This document shows, in pieces, positions 25,479-33,583 of a stretch of DNA of 64,000 nt. The stretch spans positions 62,001 through 126,000 of the forward strand of contig JAGBPB010000019.1 in the NCBI GenBank assembly GCA_017633615.1, in the 5' to 3' direction. The notes under the pieces were generated by a model. The model had not been told where the DNA came from. It was given only the letters and a program-made list of their open reading frames with translations, and did no database searches. The DNA comes from Bacteroidaceae bacterium (lineage in GTDB: Bacteria; Bacteroidota; Bacteroidia; Bacteroidales; Bacteroidaceae). Both the position numbers and the translations under genes were made by a program. Each line of letters starts with the position of its first letter. Position 1 is the stretch's first letter.

Positions 25479-25909
25479 GCCAGTTCTGTTTTAAAAGGCT
25501 TGAGGTCCCTTTTTCTTGCACACTCGGGGCAGACTCCCTTGGCCATGTAGTTTACAGATTCAACCTCATAGCCTGCAGGGTATTGGACTTGAGGTATGGG
25601 CAACTCCTCAAGGCAGAATGTGCGGTGGCATACCTCACAGTGAAAATGTACGTGACGGTCATCATCTGTCTCACCCTTGGCGTGACAAAGTTCATAACGG
25701 ACACCCTCGCAGCCGTCGTCAATCTGATGTAAGAGATGGTGCTCCTTGAAAAGGGAGAGCGTGCGGAATATGCCGGACTTGTCAATTGAATCAATTCTGT
25801 CTTCAAGCTCAGCTATAGTGACCGGCCGATGAAATTCAGCCAGCGCCTTCAGCACCAGCAGCCTGTTGGCTGTGGGCTTGATTCCGTGCTCCTGCAATAT
25901 CTTTTCCAT
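25475..25909 (-). CDS. Fur-family metalloregulator, probably zinc-responsive (Zur-like)
   Basis: A 144-residue protein with the winged helix at 1-80 (MEKILQEHGIKPTANRLLVL to SIDKSGIFRTLSLFKEHHLL). Its dimerisation domain carries the regulatory metal ligands in DDDRHVHFHCEVC and the structural-zinc pairs CEVC and CPEC. It represses metal-uptake genes when metal is bound. It sits directly after a His-rich COG0523 GTPase gene (one-base overlap), which points to zinc rather than iron, since COG0523 proteins are typically Zur-controlled. Which metal it senses is inferred from this context. It is the fifth gene of a seven-gene unit. Confidence 0.88.
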   Translation of the reverse strand: MEKILQEHGIKPTANRLLVLKALAEFHRPVTIAELEDRIDSIDKSGIFRTLSLFKEHHLLHQIDDGCEGVRYELCHAKGETDDDRHVHFHCEVCHRTFCLEELPIPQVQYPAGYEVESVNYMAKGVCPECARKRDLKPFKTELA

Positions 25910-27141
25910 CAGTCTGTCAGACAGGCGTCAAGTTCCTTTTTGATGTAGGCTTTGTCCAGGTTCTGGCCTATGAATACCAGCTTCTGCATACGGTCACCGT
26001 ACTGCGGGTCCCAATCAGCTGCCAGTACGGGATCCTGGGCTATCATGGCTTCAAGCTGTTGCTTGGGCATGGTGGCGTACCACTGTCCTGCATTCTTAAG
26101 AGTCATCTGCTTGCCCGCCTGCTCAAAGAGGTAACAGATGTCAAATTCATCGGCAAAGTAGCACATGCCCTTGGTACGGATAACGCCTTTGGGCCATTTT
26201 TTGGATACGAACCAGTCAAAATGATTCAGGTCCATGGGACGGCGTGCGTAGTAGACGTATGTGCCTATGCCGTACTCCTCAACCTCACCGCCTTCATGGT
26301 CATGATGGTGGTGATGATGTTCATGCTCATGTTCGTGCTCATGATGGTGATGATGCTCGTGTTCATCGTGATCGTCGTCATCATCGTCATCATCGTGCTC
26401 CAGGGCATCACCCCGTTTCTCAATCTCTTGAATCCAGGTGGCGCTGGTGGCTACGTTTTCAAAATCAAACATACCCGTGTTGAGGATAGTGCTCAGGTCT
26501 ATATCGCCGTAGTCACACTCCAGAATGCGGGCACGGGGTTGCAGGGCGCGAACAATCTTGCGTATGCGCTGCATCTCATCGGCCGTAACCTCTGATGCCT
26601 TGTTAAGCAGGATTATGTTGCAGAACTCTATCTGCTGTATCACAAGGTTCTCAAGATCCTCCTCACCGATATTCTTCTTCATTAGGTCATCGCCGCAACC
26701 GAATTCGTCGCGTATGCGGAGGGCATCGACTACAGTCACTATGCAGTCCAGATCAGGTATTCCCTCCTTATTATATTTGGCCTCCATCTGAGGGATGGAG
26801 CATATGGTTTGTGCTATGGGGCCGGGCTCGCAGATACCGCTGGCCTCAATAACGATGTAGTCAAAACGATGCATGGCTATGATTTGGTGCAGCTGTTCTA
26901 CAAGGTCCATCTTGAGAGTGCAGCATATGCAACCGTTCTGCAGGGCCACAAGGCTGTCATCCTTCATGCCTACTACGCCTCCCTGCTGTATAAGGCTGGC
27001 GTCAATGTTAACTTCACCTATATCGTTTACAATAACAGCGAATTTAATTCCTTTGCTGTTAGTAAGAATCCTGTTTACAAGGGTTGTCTTTCCGCTGCCT
27101 AAATAACCGGTTAGCAGCAGTACCGGAGTTTTGCCTGTCAT
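25909..27141 (-). CDS. COG0523/CobW-type GTPase metallochaperone with long His-rich tract
   Basis: A 410-residue P-loop GTPase: Walker A GYLGSGKTT (12-20), the metal-binding CICC (71-74) within the family's CxCC signature, Walker B near IVIEASGICEPGP (96-108), an NKASE guanine-specificity motif (180-184), and a CobW_C domain at the end. Between the domains, residues 248-283 are nearly all Asp, His and Glu: eight aspartates in a row, then alternating His/Glu with runs of five and six histidines. The tract should bind several zinc ions. COG0523 proteins insert or buffer zinc (ZNG1/YeiR-type). It overlaps the Fur-family regulator gene by one base. Confidence 0.9.
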   Translation of the reverse strand: MTGKTPVLLLTGYLGSGKTTLVNRILTNSKGIKFAVIVNDIGEVNIDASLIQQGGVVGMKDDSLVALQNGCICCTLKMDLVEQLHQIIAMHRFDYIVIEASGICEPGPIAQTICSIPQMEAKYNKEGIPDLDCIVTVVDALRIRDEFGCGDDLMKKNIGEEDLENLVIQQIEFCNIILLNKASEVTADEMQRIRKIVRALQPRARILECDYGDIDLSTILNTGMFDFENVATSATWIQEIEKRGDALEHDDDDDDDDHDEHEHHHHHEHEHEHEHHHHHHDHEGGEVEEYGIGTYVYYARRPMDLNHFDWFVSKKWPKGVIRTKGMCYFADEFDICYLFEQAGKQMTLKNAGQWYATMPKQQLEAMIAQDPVLAADWDPQYGDRMQKLVFIGQNLDKAYIKKELDACLTD

Positions 27142-27147
27142 ATAGAG

Positions 27148-28458
27148 TCAAAAGATATAATCAAGAGTCATGTAAAGACCGTAGTCACCATCTCTTTTAT
27201 CAAAAGGTATGCCAAATACTATGGTCGGAATGAAATTGTAATCAATAACCATCTGTGCGCTGATACCCCAGCTCATGTGAAGCTCACGTGCCCTTTCAAG
27301 CAGAGTGGAACGGTATTCATCAAATGATGATACTGACGTATTGTCAGCATTGAACATTGCCTCAGCCTGACGGTTGAACCTGAAAGGCTGGGTTATTATC
27401 CCAGCATCAAAGAAGGGGGTGGCTACTGCGAATATGCGACGGTTCAGAAAGTTGAAGTCCATTATTCTTGTGCGCAGTTCAAAGTTCCCCCACAGATAAT
27501 CACTTCCAACAACACGGTTATACAGCACACCGCGCAGAGTTGTAGCACCGCCCAAACCGTCTGATGGCTTGAAATACATAAGTGAGGGTTGTGAGTAAAA
27601 GGCGGGATTTCCGGCAAAGGTTCCCTGGTAAGAAAGGCTGTAGGCCAGGACTATACGTTCTGTGCCCAGACTTAAATATTGTCTGAAACGTGCAGCTATC
27701 TTGAGGTAATCATATCCCGTATTGAAAAGGTCAGGTGCATAGACGGTGCTCAAATCAGCATATATTCCACGGGTAGGGGAGGCTTCGATATCGCGCGTGT
27801 CATATTTGATACCGGCTTGAAATTCGGCTACACGTCCCCCTGATGCCTCATTATCATCTATTAGTCCGGCCTTGCGGTATTCTCTGAAAAGAGTATTGTC
27901 AGGATTGTATCCTTTCCAGTGCAGTTCTTTTATCCAATAGTGCCAGTATGATAATCCTGCAGTCCAGTCAAGGTGTTTAGAAAGATTCCCTTCCAGTTCA
28001 ATGCGTCCGTTCAGGAATTTGCGGTCATAACTGTAGTAGGCAATTCCATCCTTTCTGTTCAGATGAAGATTTTTATCATAGTCATGTACGGCACCGTTGA
28101 AACCGTAGAACTGGTAAAGCGGATTGTTGTCAAAGAACAGCTTTGCCTGCGTACGTACACCGGGTATGAGATATCGGGAGTCATAACTGAGCAAATAATA
28201 GCTGGCGTGCTTGGAATAGATCAGCGCTTCAAGGCAGAACCGGTGCTTGTAGTTGGGGTAGAGCCCGCCGTAATAGTTTATGTCTATGAATCCGCCGGCC
28301 ATAAAGCCGAAGTCAGAATCATACCCCAGTGCCGGAAGCGGATTTACAGACCAACCATCCTTAGTAGTGCCAATATCAGTGTCAGCGCCGCTGATGCCGA
28401 CAGGAAACAGTATGGACAGAAGAAGTGAAAGGGCAATGGTCAGACGGTAGGATGACAT
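27148..28458 (-). CDS. BamA/TamA-like (surface antigen D15) outer-membrane protein, copy 2
   Basis: A 436-residue protein with a signal peptide (about 1-24), then GWSVNPLPALGYDSDFGFMAGG, the typical first strand region of POTRA-less Omp85-like barrels in Bacteroidota. Later it has DTRDIEASPTRGIYADLS and GATTLRGV, which match the barrel motif with the conserved L-R-G loop. It ends YGLYMTLDYIF with a terminal phenylalanine. There are no POTRA domains, so it is not the BamA assembly protein itself. It lies three bases after its paralogue and six bases before the GTPase gene. The role is unknown; outer-membrane location is firm by pattern. Confidence 0.82.
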   Translation of the reverse strand: MSSYRLTIALSLLLSILFPVGISGADTDIGTTKDGWSVNPLPALGYDSDFGFMAGGFIDINYYGGLYPNYKHRFCLEALIYSKHASYYLLSYDSRYLIPGVRTQAKLFFDNNPLYQFYGFNGAVHDYDKNLHLNRKDGIAYYSYDRKFLNGRIELEGNLSKHLDWTAGLSYWHYWIKELHWKGYNPDNTLFREYRKAGLIDDNEASGGRVAEFQAGIKYDTRDIEASPTRGIYADLSTVYAPDLFNTGYDYLKIAARFRQYLSLGTERIVLAYSLSYQGTFAGNPAFYSQPSLMYFKPSDGLGGATTLRGVLYNRVVGSDYLWGNFELRTRIMDFNFLNRRIFAVATPFFDAGIITQPFRFNRQAEAMFNADNTSVSSFDEYRSTLLERARELHMSWGISAQMVIDYNFIPTIVFGIPFDKRDGDYGLYMTLDYIF

Positions 28459-28461
28459 ATG

Positions 28462-29751
28462 TTAAAACAGATAATTGAACCCGATGTTGGTCCAAAGTCC
28501 GTCACCGTCATTCTTGTCGAAAGGTTTGCCTCCCTCAAATGAGACTACCATGTTGTGGTTCATAACCAACTTGATTCCAAGTCCGGCAGTGAAATGAGGT
28601 CTTGTCTCTCCGCCATTGTAGAGGCCTACTCTTTTCTGGTCATCAAGGCGGTAAGGCTGAATTATCTCACCCATATCAAAGAATGGGTTGGTGGCAATCT
28701 GCCAGTTCTGGTTTATGAGTTTGAAGTCATAGATGCGCCAGCGCAGTTCAGTATTCAGCATGAAGAATCCGTCGGCAAGTACTCCGTTTCGGTTCAATCC
28801 TCTTACTGATGCGTTGCCGCCAATACCCTCGGTGTACATCTTGCGGAAGAACATGCTGTTGATGTTGTTGGTAAAGTAGTAGGGAGTATCGCCCCACAAC
28901 TTTGTCTGAAGCAGGCCGCGTACGGCAAATGTCAATCTGTCTGTAAAAACCGGGAGGAACTCGCTGACACTCAGATGGAGTCCCAGATTGCTGTATCCGT
29001 TACCGTCAATCAGGTCCGGGGCATAAACCAGTGAGAGTTCAATGTTCTGGCCATTGGTGGGGTCGCTGTCGTGGTTGCGTGAATCATAGACCAAGCCTGC
29101 ACGCAGTTGTGTTACATTGCCTCCGTCCTGTTCATTAGGGCGGATAAGACCTGCAATCCTGTAAATGTCATACAGGGTCTGTTGCCCGTTGTATTCCTTC
29201 AGTTTCAGGTCATCGGTGGAGATATGATAGAATGCAATTCCGGCTGCGGCACTCAGATTGCCGGAGATGGTTTTGCTTAAGCTTGCCAGGGCACGGAACT
29301 GGTTGCGTGACATAAAGTTGTAGCCGGTTTTGGCATCCGGATTGAATGCAGTGCCGGAGTTCCAGTATATAAGTTCAGGGTCATATACCTGAGCGTAGCC
29401 GTTGAATCCGTAGAATCCGAACTTGGGCGCATTGAAGTAGGTAACGTCAAAGAACAGCTTGCCGTCAGGGATAAGAGTCTTGAAATCACCGTAGGTGCGC
29501 AGTATGCTGGAGCCTTTGGTGTAGGTCGATGCCTCAATGTTTATCTTGTAATTATACTGCGGATAGTTGGAGCCGTCACCGTAATTGAAAATATCACAGC
29601 ATAATCCGTACTGGAAACCCAGGTCGGAGTCAAAACCCACAACGGGAAGCGGACCAAAGTTCCATCCGGTCTTGATTATCTCTTTTTTCTGTGCGTTTAA
29701 AGGTAGCAGGAAGAAAAAGGATGTAAGTAAGGCGGCTATTACTTTCATCAC
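28462..29751 (-). CDS. BamA/TamA-like outer-membrane protein, copy 1
   Basis: A 429-residue protein with a signal peptide (MMKVIAALLTSFFFLLPLNAQ). The mature start GWNFGPLPVVGFDSDLGFQYG is clearly paralogous to that of the next gene. Shared landmarks continue: DSRNHDSDPTNGQNIELSLV, GNASVRGLNRNG and a C-terminal NIGFNYLF. No POTRA domains are present. The tandem paralogues probably arose by duplication and then diverged widely. It overlaps the DUF3575 gene by four bases. Assignment to the Omp85-like barrel superfamily rests on motif pattern; specific function is unknown. Confidence 0.82.
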   Translation of the reverse strand: MMKVIAALLTSFFFLLPLNAQKKEIIKTGWNFGPLPVVGFDSDLGFQYGLCCDIFNYGDGSNYPQYNYKINIEASTYTKGSSILRTYGDFKTLIPDGKLFFDVTYFNAPKFGFYGFNGYAQVYDPELIYWNSGTAFNPDAKTGYNFMSRNQFRALASLSKTISGNLSAAAGIAFYHISTDDLKLKEYNGQQTLYDIYRIAGLIRPNEQDGGNVTQLRAGLVYDSRNHDSDPTNGQNIELSLVYAPDLIDGNGYSNLGLHLSVSEFLPVFTDRLTFAVRGLLQTKLWGDTPYYFTNNINSMFFRKMYTEGIGGNASVRGLNRNGVLADGFFMLNTELRWRIYDFKLINQNWQIATNPFFDMGEIIQPYRLDDQKRVGLYNGGETRPHFTAGLGIKLVMNHNMVVSFEGGKPFDKNDGDGLWTNIGFNYLF

Positions 29752-31178
29752 TTTTTTACCTTTTTTGAAAACAGGTCATAACTGAGTGTAATGCCGGCTC
29801 CCGTAGGTCCCATCCATCGTAATAACATATTTCGTTTGATGAACAGGTTTGGTGAATCATACCATTCATAGTAGTATTTGCCGACAAAAGGAGAACCTGC
29901 ATCATACGGGTCATAGAATGACATGTAGAATCCTGCTTTCAAGAACAGCTCAAGTTTCCATTTGGTGTCAGGCTTTTTACCTAGCGGCAGCACATAACCA
30001 TATCCAAGTCCTATTCCGGCGCCTTCACCCTGATAGCCATGTCCTGCAACTTTATCAAAACAGATATCATACAGGTTCGCTCCGATGTAAGCAGAAAGGT
30101 AATGTCCGGTGTGGTTGGAAGCTTCCTTGAAATAACGGCGGCTTTCCAGCTGAAGGTTCAGGATCTGCAGATACTGATGCTTGCTGGGAACCGTATGCCA
30201 TGGGAAGTCATACTCCAGTAACCATGTCCATCTGCCGGATTCTGTGGGATATAACTCCGCTTCAATGTTGTATATTGGTGCCCAACCCATGTTTTTTTTG
30301 AAGAAAGCATCATATGCCAGATTTGTCTTGACGGCTATGAACGGACGTCTTCTGTTTATTGCTTCAAGAATGGGCTGCAGAGGAGTGAAAGTGATGTTGT
30401 CACTACCAGCCGGCTTGGTCTCTTCAAAGACAGGTTTTTCCGGACAGATGTTGATTTCCGGTTCGGGCTCTACATTATGAAGGATATATATGCCAGAGTA
30501 TCTGATTATCGGGTAGTAGTACTGGGTAAGATAAGCATAAACATCACCCGTCTTAGGGTTTGTGCCGAGTGAATTCTTGAGTATGTTTTTTTTGTCAGCG
30601 ACACTGATCTCCTCAGAATTAATTATTTCAAGTATATACTTTTTCGTGTCATCTTCCAGGTTGGGATCTTGCGCCACATACATGGCAAGGTTGTTCCATG
30701 ATTCAGTGACTTTGTTCAGGGTAAGTTTGCCCTTAAGCTTAGGGAACACCCGATTAAAGTATTTCTTCATGACATCAGAACGTTGGTCGGTAAGTTTTTT
30801 GTTCCACTCAAGCGGACCTTCAGGTGAAGATTGTGAGATTATTTCAATGGCTACGATATTATCAATGCCAATAGAATCAACCACTCTGTCCAGGTGAAGC
30901 AGGGCTTGACTGTTGTCCATATAGGAGATGTCAAGGTTGGATTTGTTCAGTTTGAAATGTATCTCTGTATAATCAGTTGCCACAAAGGTCTTCTTTGATT
31001 GTGGAACTGGTAAGATTTGTTGGACAACAGTATCTCCCACGGGAATAAGATTCTTGGCGTTAGCTGATTGTTTTGCAGCAACGGGCAATACGCTATCGGT
31101 CACAATAACCGATATGATGAGGAATAAAGGCAAAAACAGACTAGCCCTTTTTAGTATGGAAATTATCCTTTGTACCAT
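29748..31178 (-). CDS. OmpA-like periplasmic domain plus DUF3575 outer-membrane barrel
   Basis: A 476-residue protein with an N-terminal hydrophobic signal segment (about 12-33). Residues 60-150 resemble an OmpA-type peptidoglycan-binding domain (FKLNKSNLD, then IISQSSPEG and QRSDVMKKYF). The C-terminal half (about 285-476) fits DUF3575: AVKTNLAYDAFF, PIYNIEAELYP, RRYFKE and HYLSAYIGANLYD, ending in a barrel-like strand. DUF3575 proteins often accompany Bacteroidales fimbrial genes, but no fimbrillin gene lies here. It is the first gene of the seven-gene minus-strand unit, with a promoter box just upstream. Confidence 0.8.
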   Translation of the reverse strand: MVQRIISILKRASLFLPLFLIISVIVTDSVLPVAAKQSANAKNLIPVGDTVVQQILPVPQSKKTFVATDYTEIHFKLNKSNLDISYMDNSQALLHLDRVVDSIGIDNIVAIEIISQSSPEGPLEWNKKLTDQRSDVMKKYFNRVFPKLKGKLTLNKVTESWNNLAMYVAQDPNLEDDTKKYILEIINSEEISVADKKNILKNSLGTNPKTGDVYAYLTQYYYPIIRYSGIYILHNVEPEPEINICPEKPVFEETKPAGSDNITFTPLQPILEAINRRRPFIAVKTNLAYDAFFKKNMGWAPIYNIEAELYPTESGRWTWLLEYDFPWHTVPSKHQYLQILNLQLESRRYFKEASNHTGHYLSAYIGANLYDICFDKVAGHGYQGEGAGIGLGYGYVLPLGKKPDTKWKLELFLKAGFYMSFYDPYDAGSPFVGKYYYEWYDSPNLFIKRNMLLRWMGPTGAGITLSYDLFSKKVKK

Positions 31179-31189
31179 ATTGCGGATAC

Positions 31190-31197
31190 AAAAATAA
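31190..31197 (-). promoter_or_regulatory. Candidate -7 box for the seven-gene OMP/zinc operon
   Basis: The minus strand reads TATTTTTG, an exact TAnnTTTG match, only 11 bases before the ATG at 31178. Transcription would start about five bases before the start codon, giving a very short leader. No convincing -33 box is present. Confidence 0.5.
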
Positions 31198-31293
31198 ATA
31201 TTACAAGCCTATCTTGTTTTAAAATAAGGAACTTTTTTCAATATGTTATGAAAAACTTTTTACTTGCATGACCTAGTACATATGTTGCGAGTG

Positions 31294-31323
31294 GTTGGAT
31301 AAAGGATAAAAATTGTACTTTTG
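31294..31323 (+). promoter_or_regulatory. Promoter of the nucleoside transporter gene
   Basis: TACTTTTG at 31316-31323 matches TAnnTTTG. With an 18-base spacer, GTTG at 31294-31297 matches three of four bases of the -33 TTTG box. The leader would be about 10 bases. Confidence 0.6.
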
Positions 31324-31338
31324 CATAGTTGTTGCGAT

Positions 31339-32613
31339 ATGATAGGGAAGAATTTAAGAATTAAACTCGTATTGCTGGTCTTTCTGCAATATGCTGTTTG
31401 GGGAGCATATCTGATTTCCATTGGCAGGTATCTGGCATTGGCAGGACTGGGTAGCCAAATCAAATGGTTCTTTGCCATGAACGGGTTGGTTTCTCTGTTT
31501 ATGCCTGCGCTTATAGGTATAGTGGCTGACAGGTTCATTCAGGGGCAGCGAACCCTCTCACTCTGTCATGCTCTGGCCGGTATGTTCATGTTGTCGGCCG
31601 GTCTGTATTGTCTTAAGGCAGAACATATAGAGTTTGGGACTCTTTTCACATTTTACGGCCTGAGCATAGTCTTCTTTATGCCCACCGTTGCGCTTACCAA
31701 TTCCGTATCATACAGCATCATAACCCGTGCCGGAGGTAATCCGGTGACAGATTATCCTCCCATCCGTCTGTTCGGTACGGTGGGGTTTATATGCAGTATG
31801 CTTGCCGTTAACTGGGTCCGGATTGAGGGGGTACGTATGCAGGAGTCCTGTACTCAACTTATCTTGTCCGGAATTCTATCACTCATACTGAGTGCTTATG
31901 CACTCATGTTACCTGCCTGTCCTGCCGGCGGAAGCAGGGCTGAGAAAAGTGTATCGGAGGCGTTCGGACTCAATGCGTTCAGCCTGTTCAGGCAGAGAAG
32001 GATGGCTGTATTCTTTGTTTTCTCAATACTTATGGGAACGGCTCTGCAGATAACCAACGGGTATGCCAATACGTTCCTGGGTTCATTCTCAAACAACCCT
32101 GCGCTGGCCGATACTTTTGCAGTAAAAAATTCTAACGCTTTGCTGTCGCTTTCACAGATATCCGAGACTCTCTGTTTCCTGCTCGTACCGTTTTGTATGA
32201 AAAGGTTCGGAATAAAGAAGGTGCTACTTATGTCAATGACAGCATGGGCATTAAGATTCGGGCTTTTCGGACTGGGTACTCCGGATATGCCAGGCGTACT
32301 ACTGTTCATACTGAGTTGCATACTATACGGAATTGCCTTTGACTTTTTCAATATAGCAGGCTCGTTGTTTGTGGAGCAGAATGTGGAGGGGGGCATCAGG
32401 GCAAGCGCACAGGGATTGTTCATGATGATGTCAAACGGCTTTGGCGCTACAATAGGTATGATAGGTGCGGGTGCCGTGATGGATAAATACGTCTTTAAGG
32501 CGCAGGTGCAGGACTGGAGCTCCGCGTGGTTCGTCTTTGCAGCCTACATGATTGCTGTCACAATCCTGTTCAGCATATTCTTCAGGAACGCAGATCCTAA
32601 GAAAAAAGTTTAA
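31339..32613 (+). CDS. Nucleoside:H+ symporter-type MFS transporter (NupG-like)
   Basis: A 424-residue protein from ATG 31339 with about 12 hydrophobic segments. The opening RIKLVLLVFLQYAVWGAYLISIGRY and the loop PALIGIVADRFIQGQR are the marks of the nucleoside-H+ symporter (NHS) branch of the major facilitator superfamily. The central SYSIITRAGGNPVTDYPPIRLFGTVGF segment, with its arginine and proline pattern, is also typical. It would import nucleosides across the inner membrane. A TTG start 18 bases upstream is possible but lies within the promoter box region and was rejected. The stop lies two bases from the stop of the convergent LytTR gene. Confidence 0.88.
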   Translation: MIGKNLRIKLVLLVFLQYAVWGAYLISIGRYLALAGLGSQIKWFFAMNGLVSLFMPALIGIVADRFIQGQRTLSLCHALAGMFMLSAGLYCLKAEHIEFGTLFTFYGLSIVFFMPTVALTNSVSYSIITRAGGNPVTDYPPIRLFGTVGFICSMLAVNWVRIEGVRMQESCTQLILSGILSLILSAYALMLPACPAGGSRAEKSVSEAFGLNAFSLFRQRRMAVFFVFSILMGTALQITNGYANTFLGSFSNNPALADTFAVKNSNALLSLSQISETLCFLLVPFCMKRFGIKKVLLMSMTAWALRFGLFGLGTPDMPGVLLFILSCILYGIAFDFFNIAGSLFVEQNVEGGIRASAQGLFMMMSNGFGATIGMIGAGAVMDKYVFKAQVQDWSSAWFVFAAYMIAVTILFSIFFRNADPKKKV

Positions 32614-32615
32614 AA

Positions 32616-33482
32616 TCAAAGGGAGCGCCCGTCAAGGTGCGTAAGTATGGTACGGTAGTATGCCGGGGTGACTGTTATTGTCTTGCCCGAAGGTTGGCTA
32701 AGTGTGATGGAAAAACGGCCGCGTTCCTTGCCCCAGCGTACTATCTTGGCGGTGTTTACCAGGAATGAACGGCGACATCTGACTATTGACGTGCCTGTCA
32801 GGTCCTCCTCTATTTTCTGGGTGCTGCAGCGCAGCAGATAACTTGAAAGTTTGCCTTCCAGGTCATAAAAAATCTGTACGTAGTTGTCCTGGGATTCTAT
32901 GTAGAATATTGAATCCTCGCTGAGTGACATCTTGTGCTTTCCCTGACTGTCGCGGAACTGGATGAGCCTGTGGTCAGACTCTATGGTTTCACGCTTGTGC
33001 GTTACCTTGAACAGTTCCAGTTCCTCTTTCTTGGCTTTATACTGGGCGTACAGCCAGATTATGGAGTAGGGGATGGCCAGTATCAGCGCTACGCACATGG
33101 GGATTCTAATGAGCAGCTGCGGTATTTCAACTGATCCAAGCCTGAAATAGACAGAGAAGAGATAGTATTCCGTAGCTATGGCAAAGAACTCCACAATGTG
33201 CCATATGAGGATGCGCTTTACTGTTACGCTGTGGCTCCGGCTGAACTTGAAAAGAAGCAACTTGCTGATTATGAGCGTTGAGATGGCTACGGCATAAAAC
33301 AAGGCGGTAACGCCTGCCTGCTTCCAGGAGTGGAAACCGAACCATGTGGTTGAATAGGTGAATGCGGGCTGGTAGAGAGCCATGAACAGCATGGAGAAAA
33401 GGGATACGAACAGAACTGAGCGCAGCAGGAACCGTCTCTGAAGAATCTGTTTTGGAACCGTGATTATGCTGTTTTTTGTCAT
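32616..33482 (-). CDS. Membrane-anchored LytTR-family DNA-binding regulator
   Basis: A 288-residue protein from MTKNSIITVPKQILQRR at 33482. Four hydrophobic segments span about 20-165 (for example SVLFVSLFSMLFMALYQPAF and IPMCVALILAIPYSIIWLY). A short coiled region follows, and then a LytTR domain (about 190-288) with FIESQDNYVQIFY and SIVRCRRSFLVNTAKI. LytTR domains bind DNA as beta-rich modules. The usual response-regulator receiver is replaced here by a membrane domain, as in several Bacteroidota regulators. A longer ATG at 33524 was rejected because it lies upstream of the promoter box at 33489-33496. Its targets are unknown; the divergent guaA gene is a candidate only by position. Confidence 0.85.
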   Translation of the reverse strand: MTKNSIITVPKQILQRRFLLRSVLFVSLFSMLFMALYQPAFTYSTTWFGFHSWKQAGVTALFYAVAISTLIISKLLLFKFSRSHSVTVKRILIWHIVEFFAIATEYYLFSVYFRLGSVEIPQLLIRIPMCVALILAIPYSIIWLYAQYKAKKEELELFKVTHKRETIESDHRLIQFRDSQGKHKMSLSEDSIFYIESQDNYVQIFYDLEGKLSSYLLRCSTQKIEEDLTGTSIVRCRRSFLVNTAKIVRWGKERGRFSITLSQPSGKTITVTPAYYRTILTHLDGRSL

Positions 33483-33488
33483 AGGCTG

Positions 33489-33496
33489 CAAAGTTA
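33489..33496 (-). promoter_or_regulatory. Candidate -7 box of the LytTR gene, implying a leaderless mRNA
   Basis: The minus strand reads TAACTTTG, matching TAnnTTTG, and only six bases separate it from the ATG at 33482. A TTTG lies upstream at 33513-33510 but with a 13-base spacer, shorter than usual. Confidence 0.5.
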
Positions 33497-33507
33497 ATGA
33501 AAAAGAT

Positions 33508-33532
33508 GACAAAGGGGACTGCACCCTTTTGG
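33508..33532. repeat. REP-like palindrome in the LytTR-guaA divergent region
   Basis: AAAGGGGACTGCACCCTTTTG is an imperfect palindrome whose core closely resembles the GGGGACAGACCCCTTTTG element at 21855-21872. It lies between two divergent promoter boxes. Confidence 0.4.
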
Positions 33533-33542
33533 GCTTTTTGTG

Positions 33543-33550
33543 TAATTTTG
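33543..33550 (+). promoter_or_regulatory. Candidate -7 box for guaA
   Basis: TAATTTTG matches TAnnTTTG, 33 bases before the guaA start codon. The -33 position is occupied by the REP-like palindrome and shows no TTTG. No guanine riboswitch-like structure is evident in the short leader. Confidence 0.5.
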
Positions 33551-33583
33551 CAGGCTGAAAGTGAAAGAAACTTCTATACCTAT

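Noticed and set aside
26059..26595. 178-codon frame antisense to the GTPase gene with a Met/Val-rich stretch
   Set aside because: The hydrophobic run is simply the complement of the His/Asp tract codons; the opposite strand encodes a clear COG0523 protein.
27148..29751. Tandem barrel genes considered as a BamA duplication
   Set aside because: Both lack POTRA domains and are about half the length of BamA, so they are only Omp85-like barrels.
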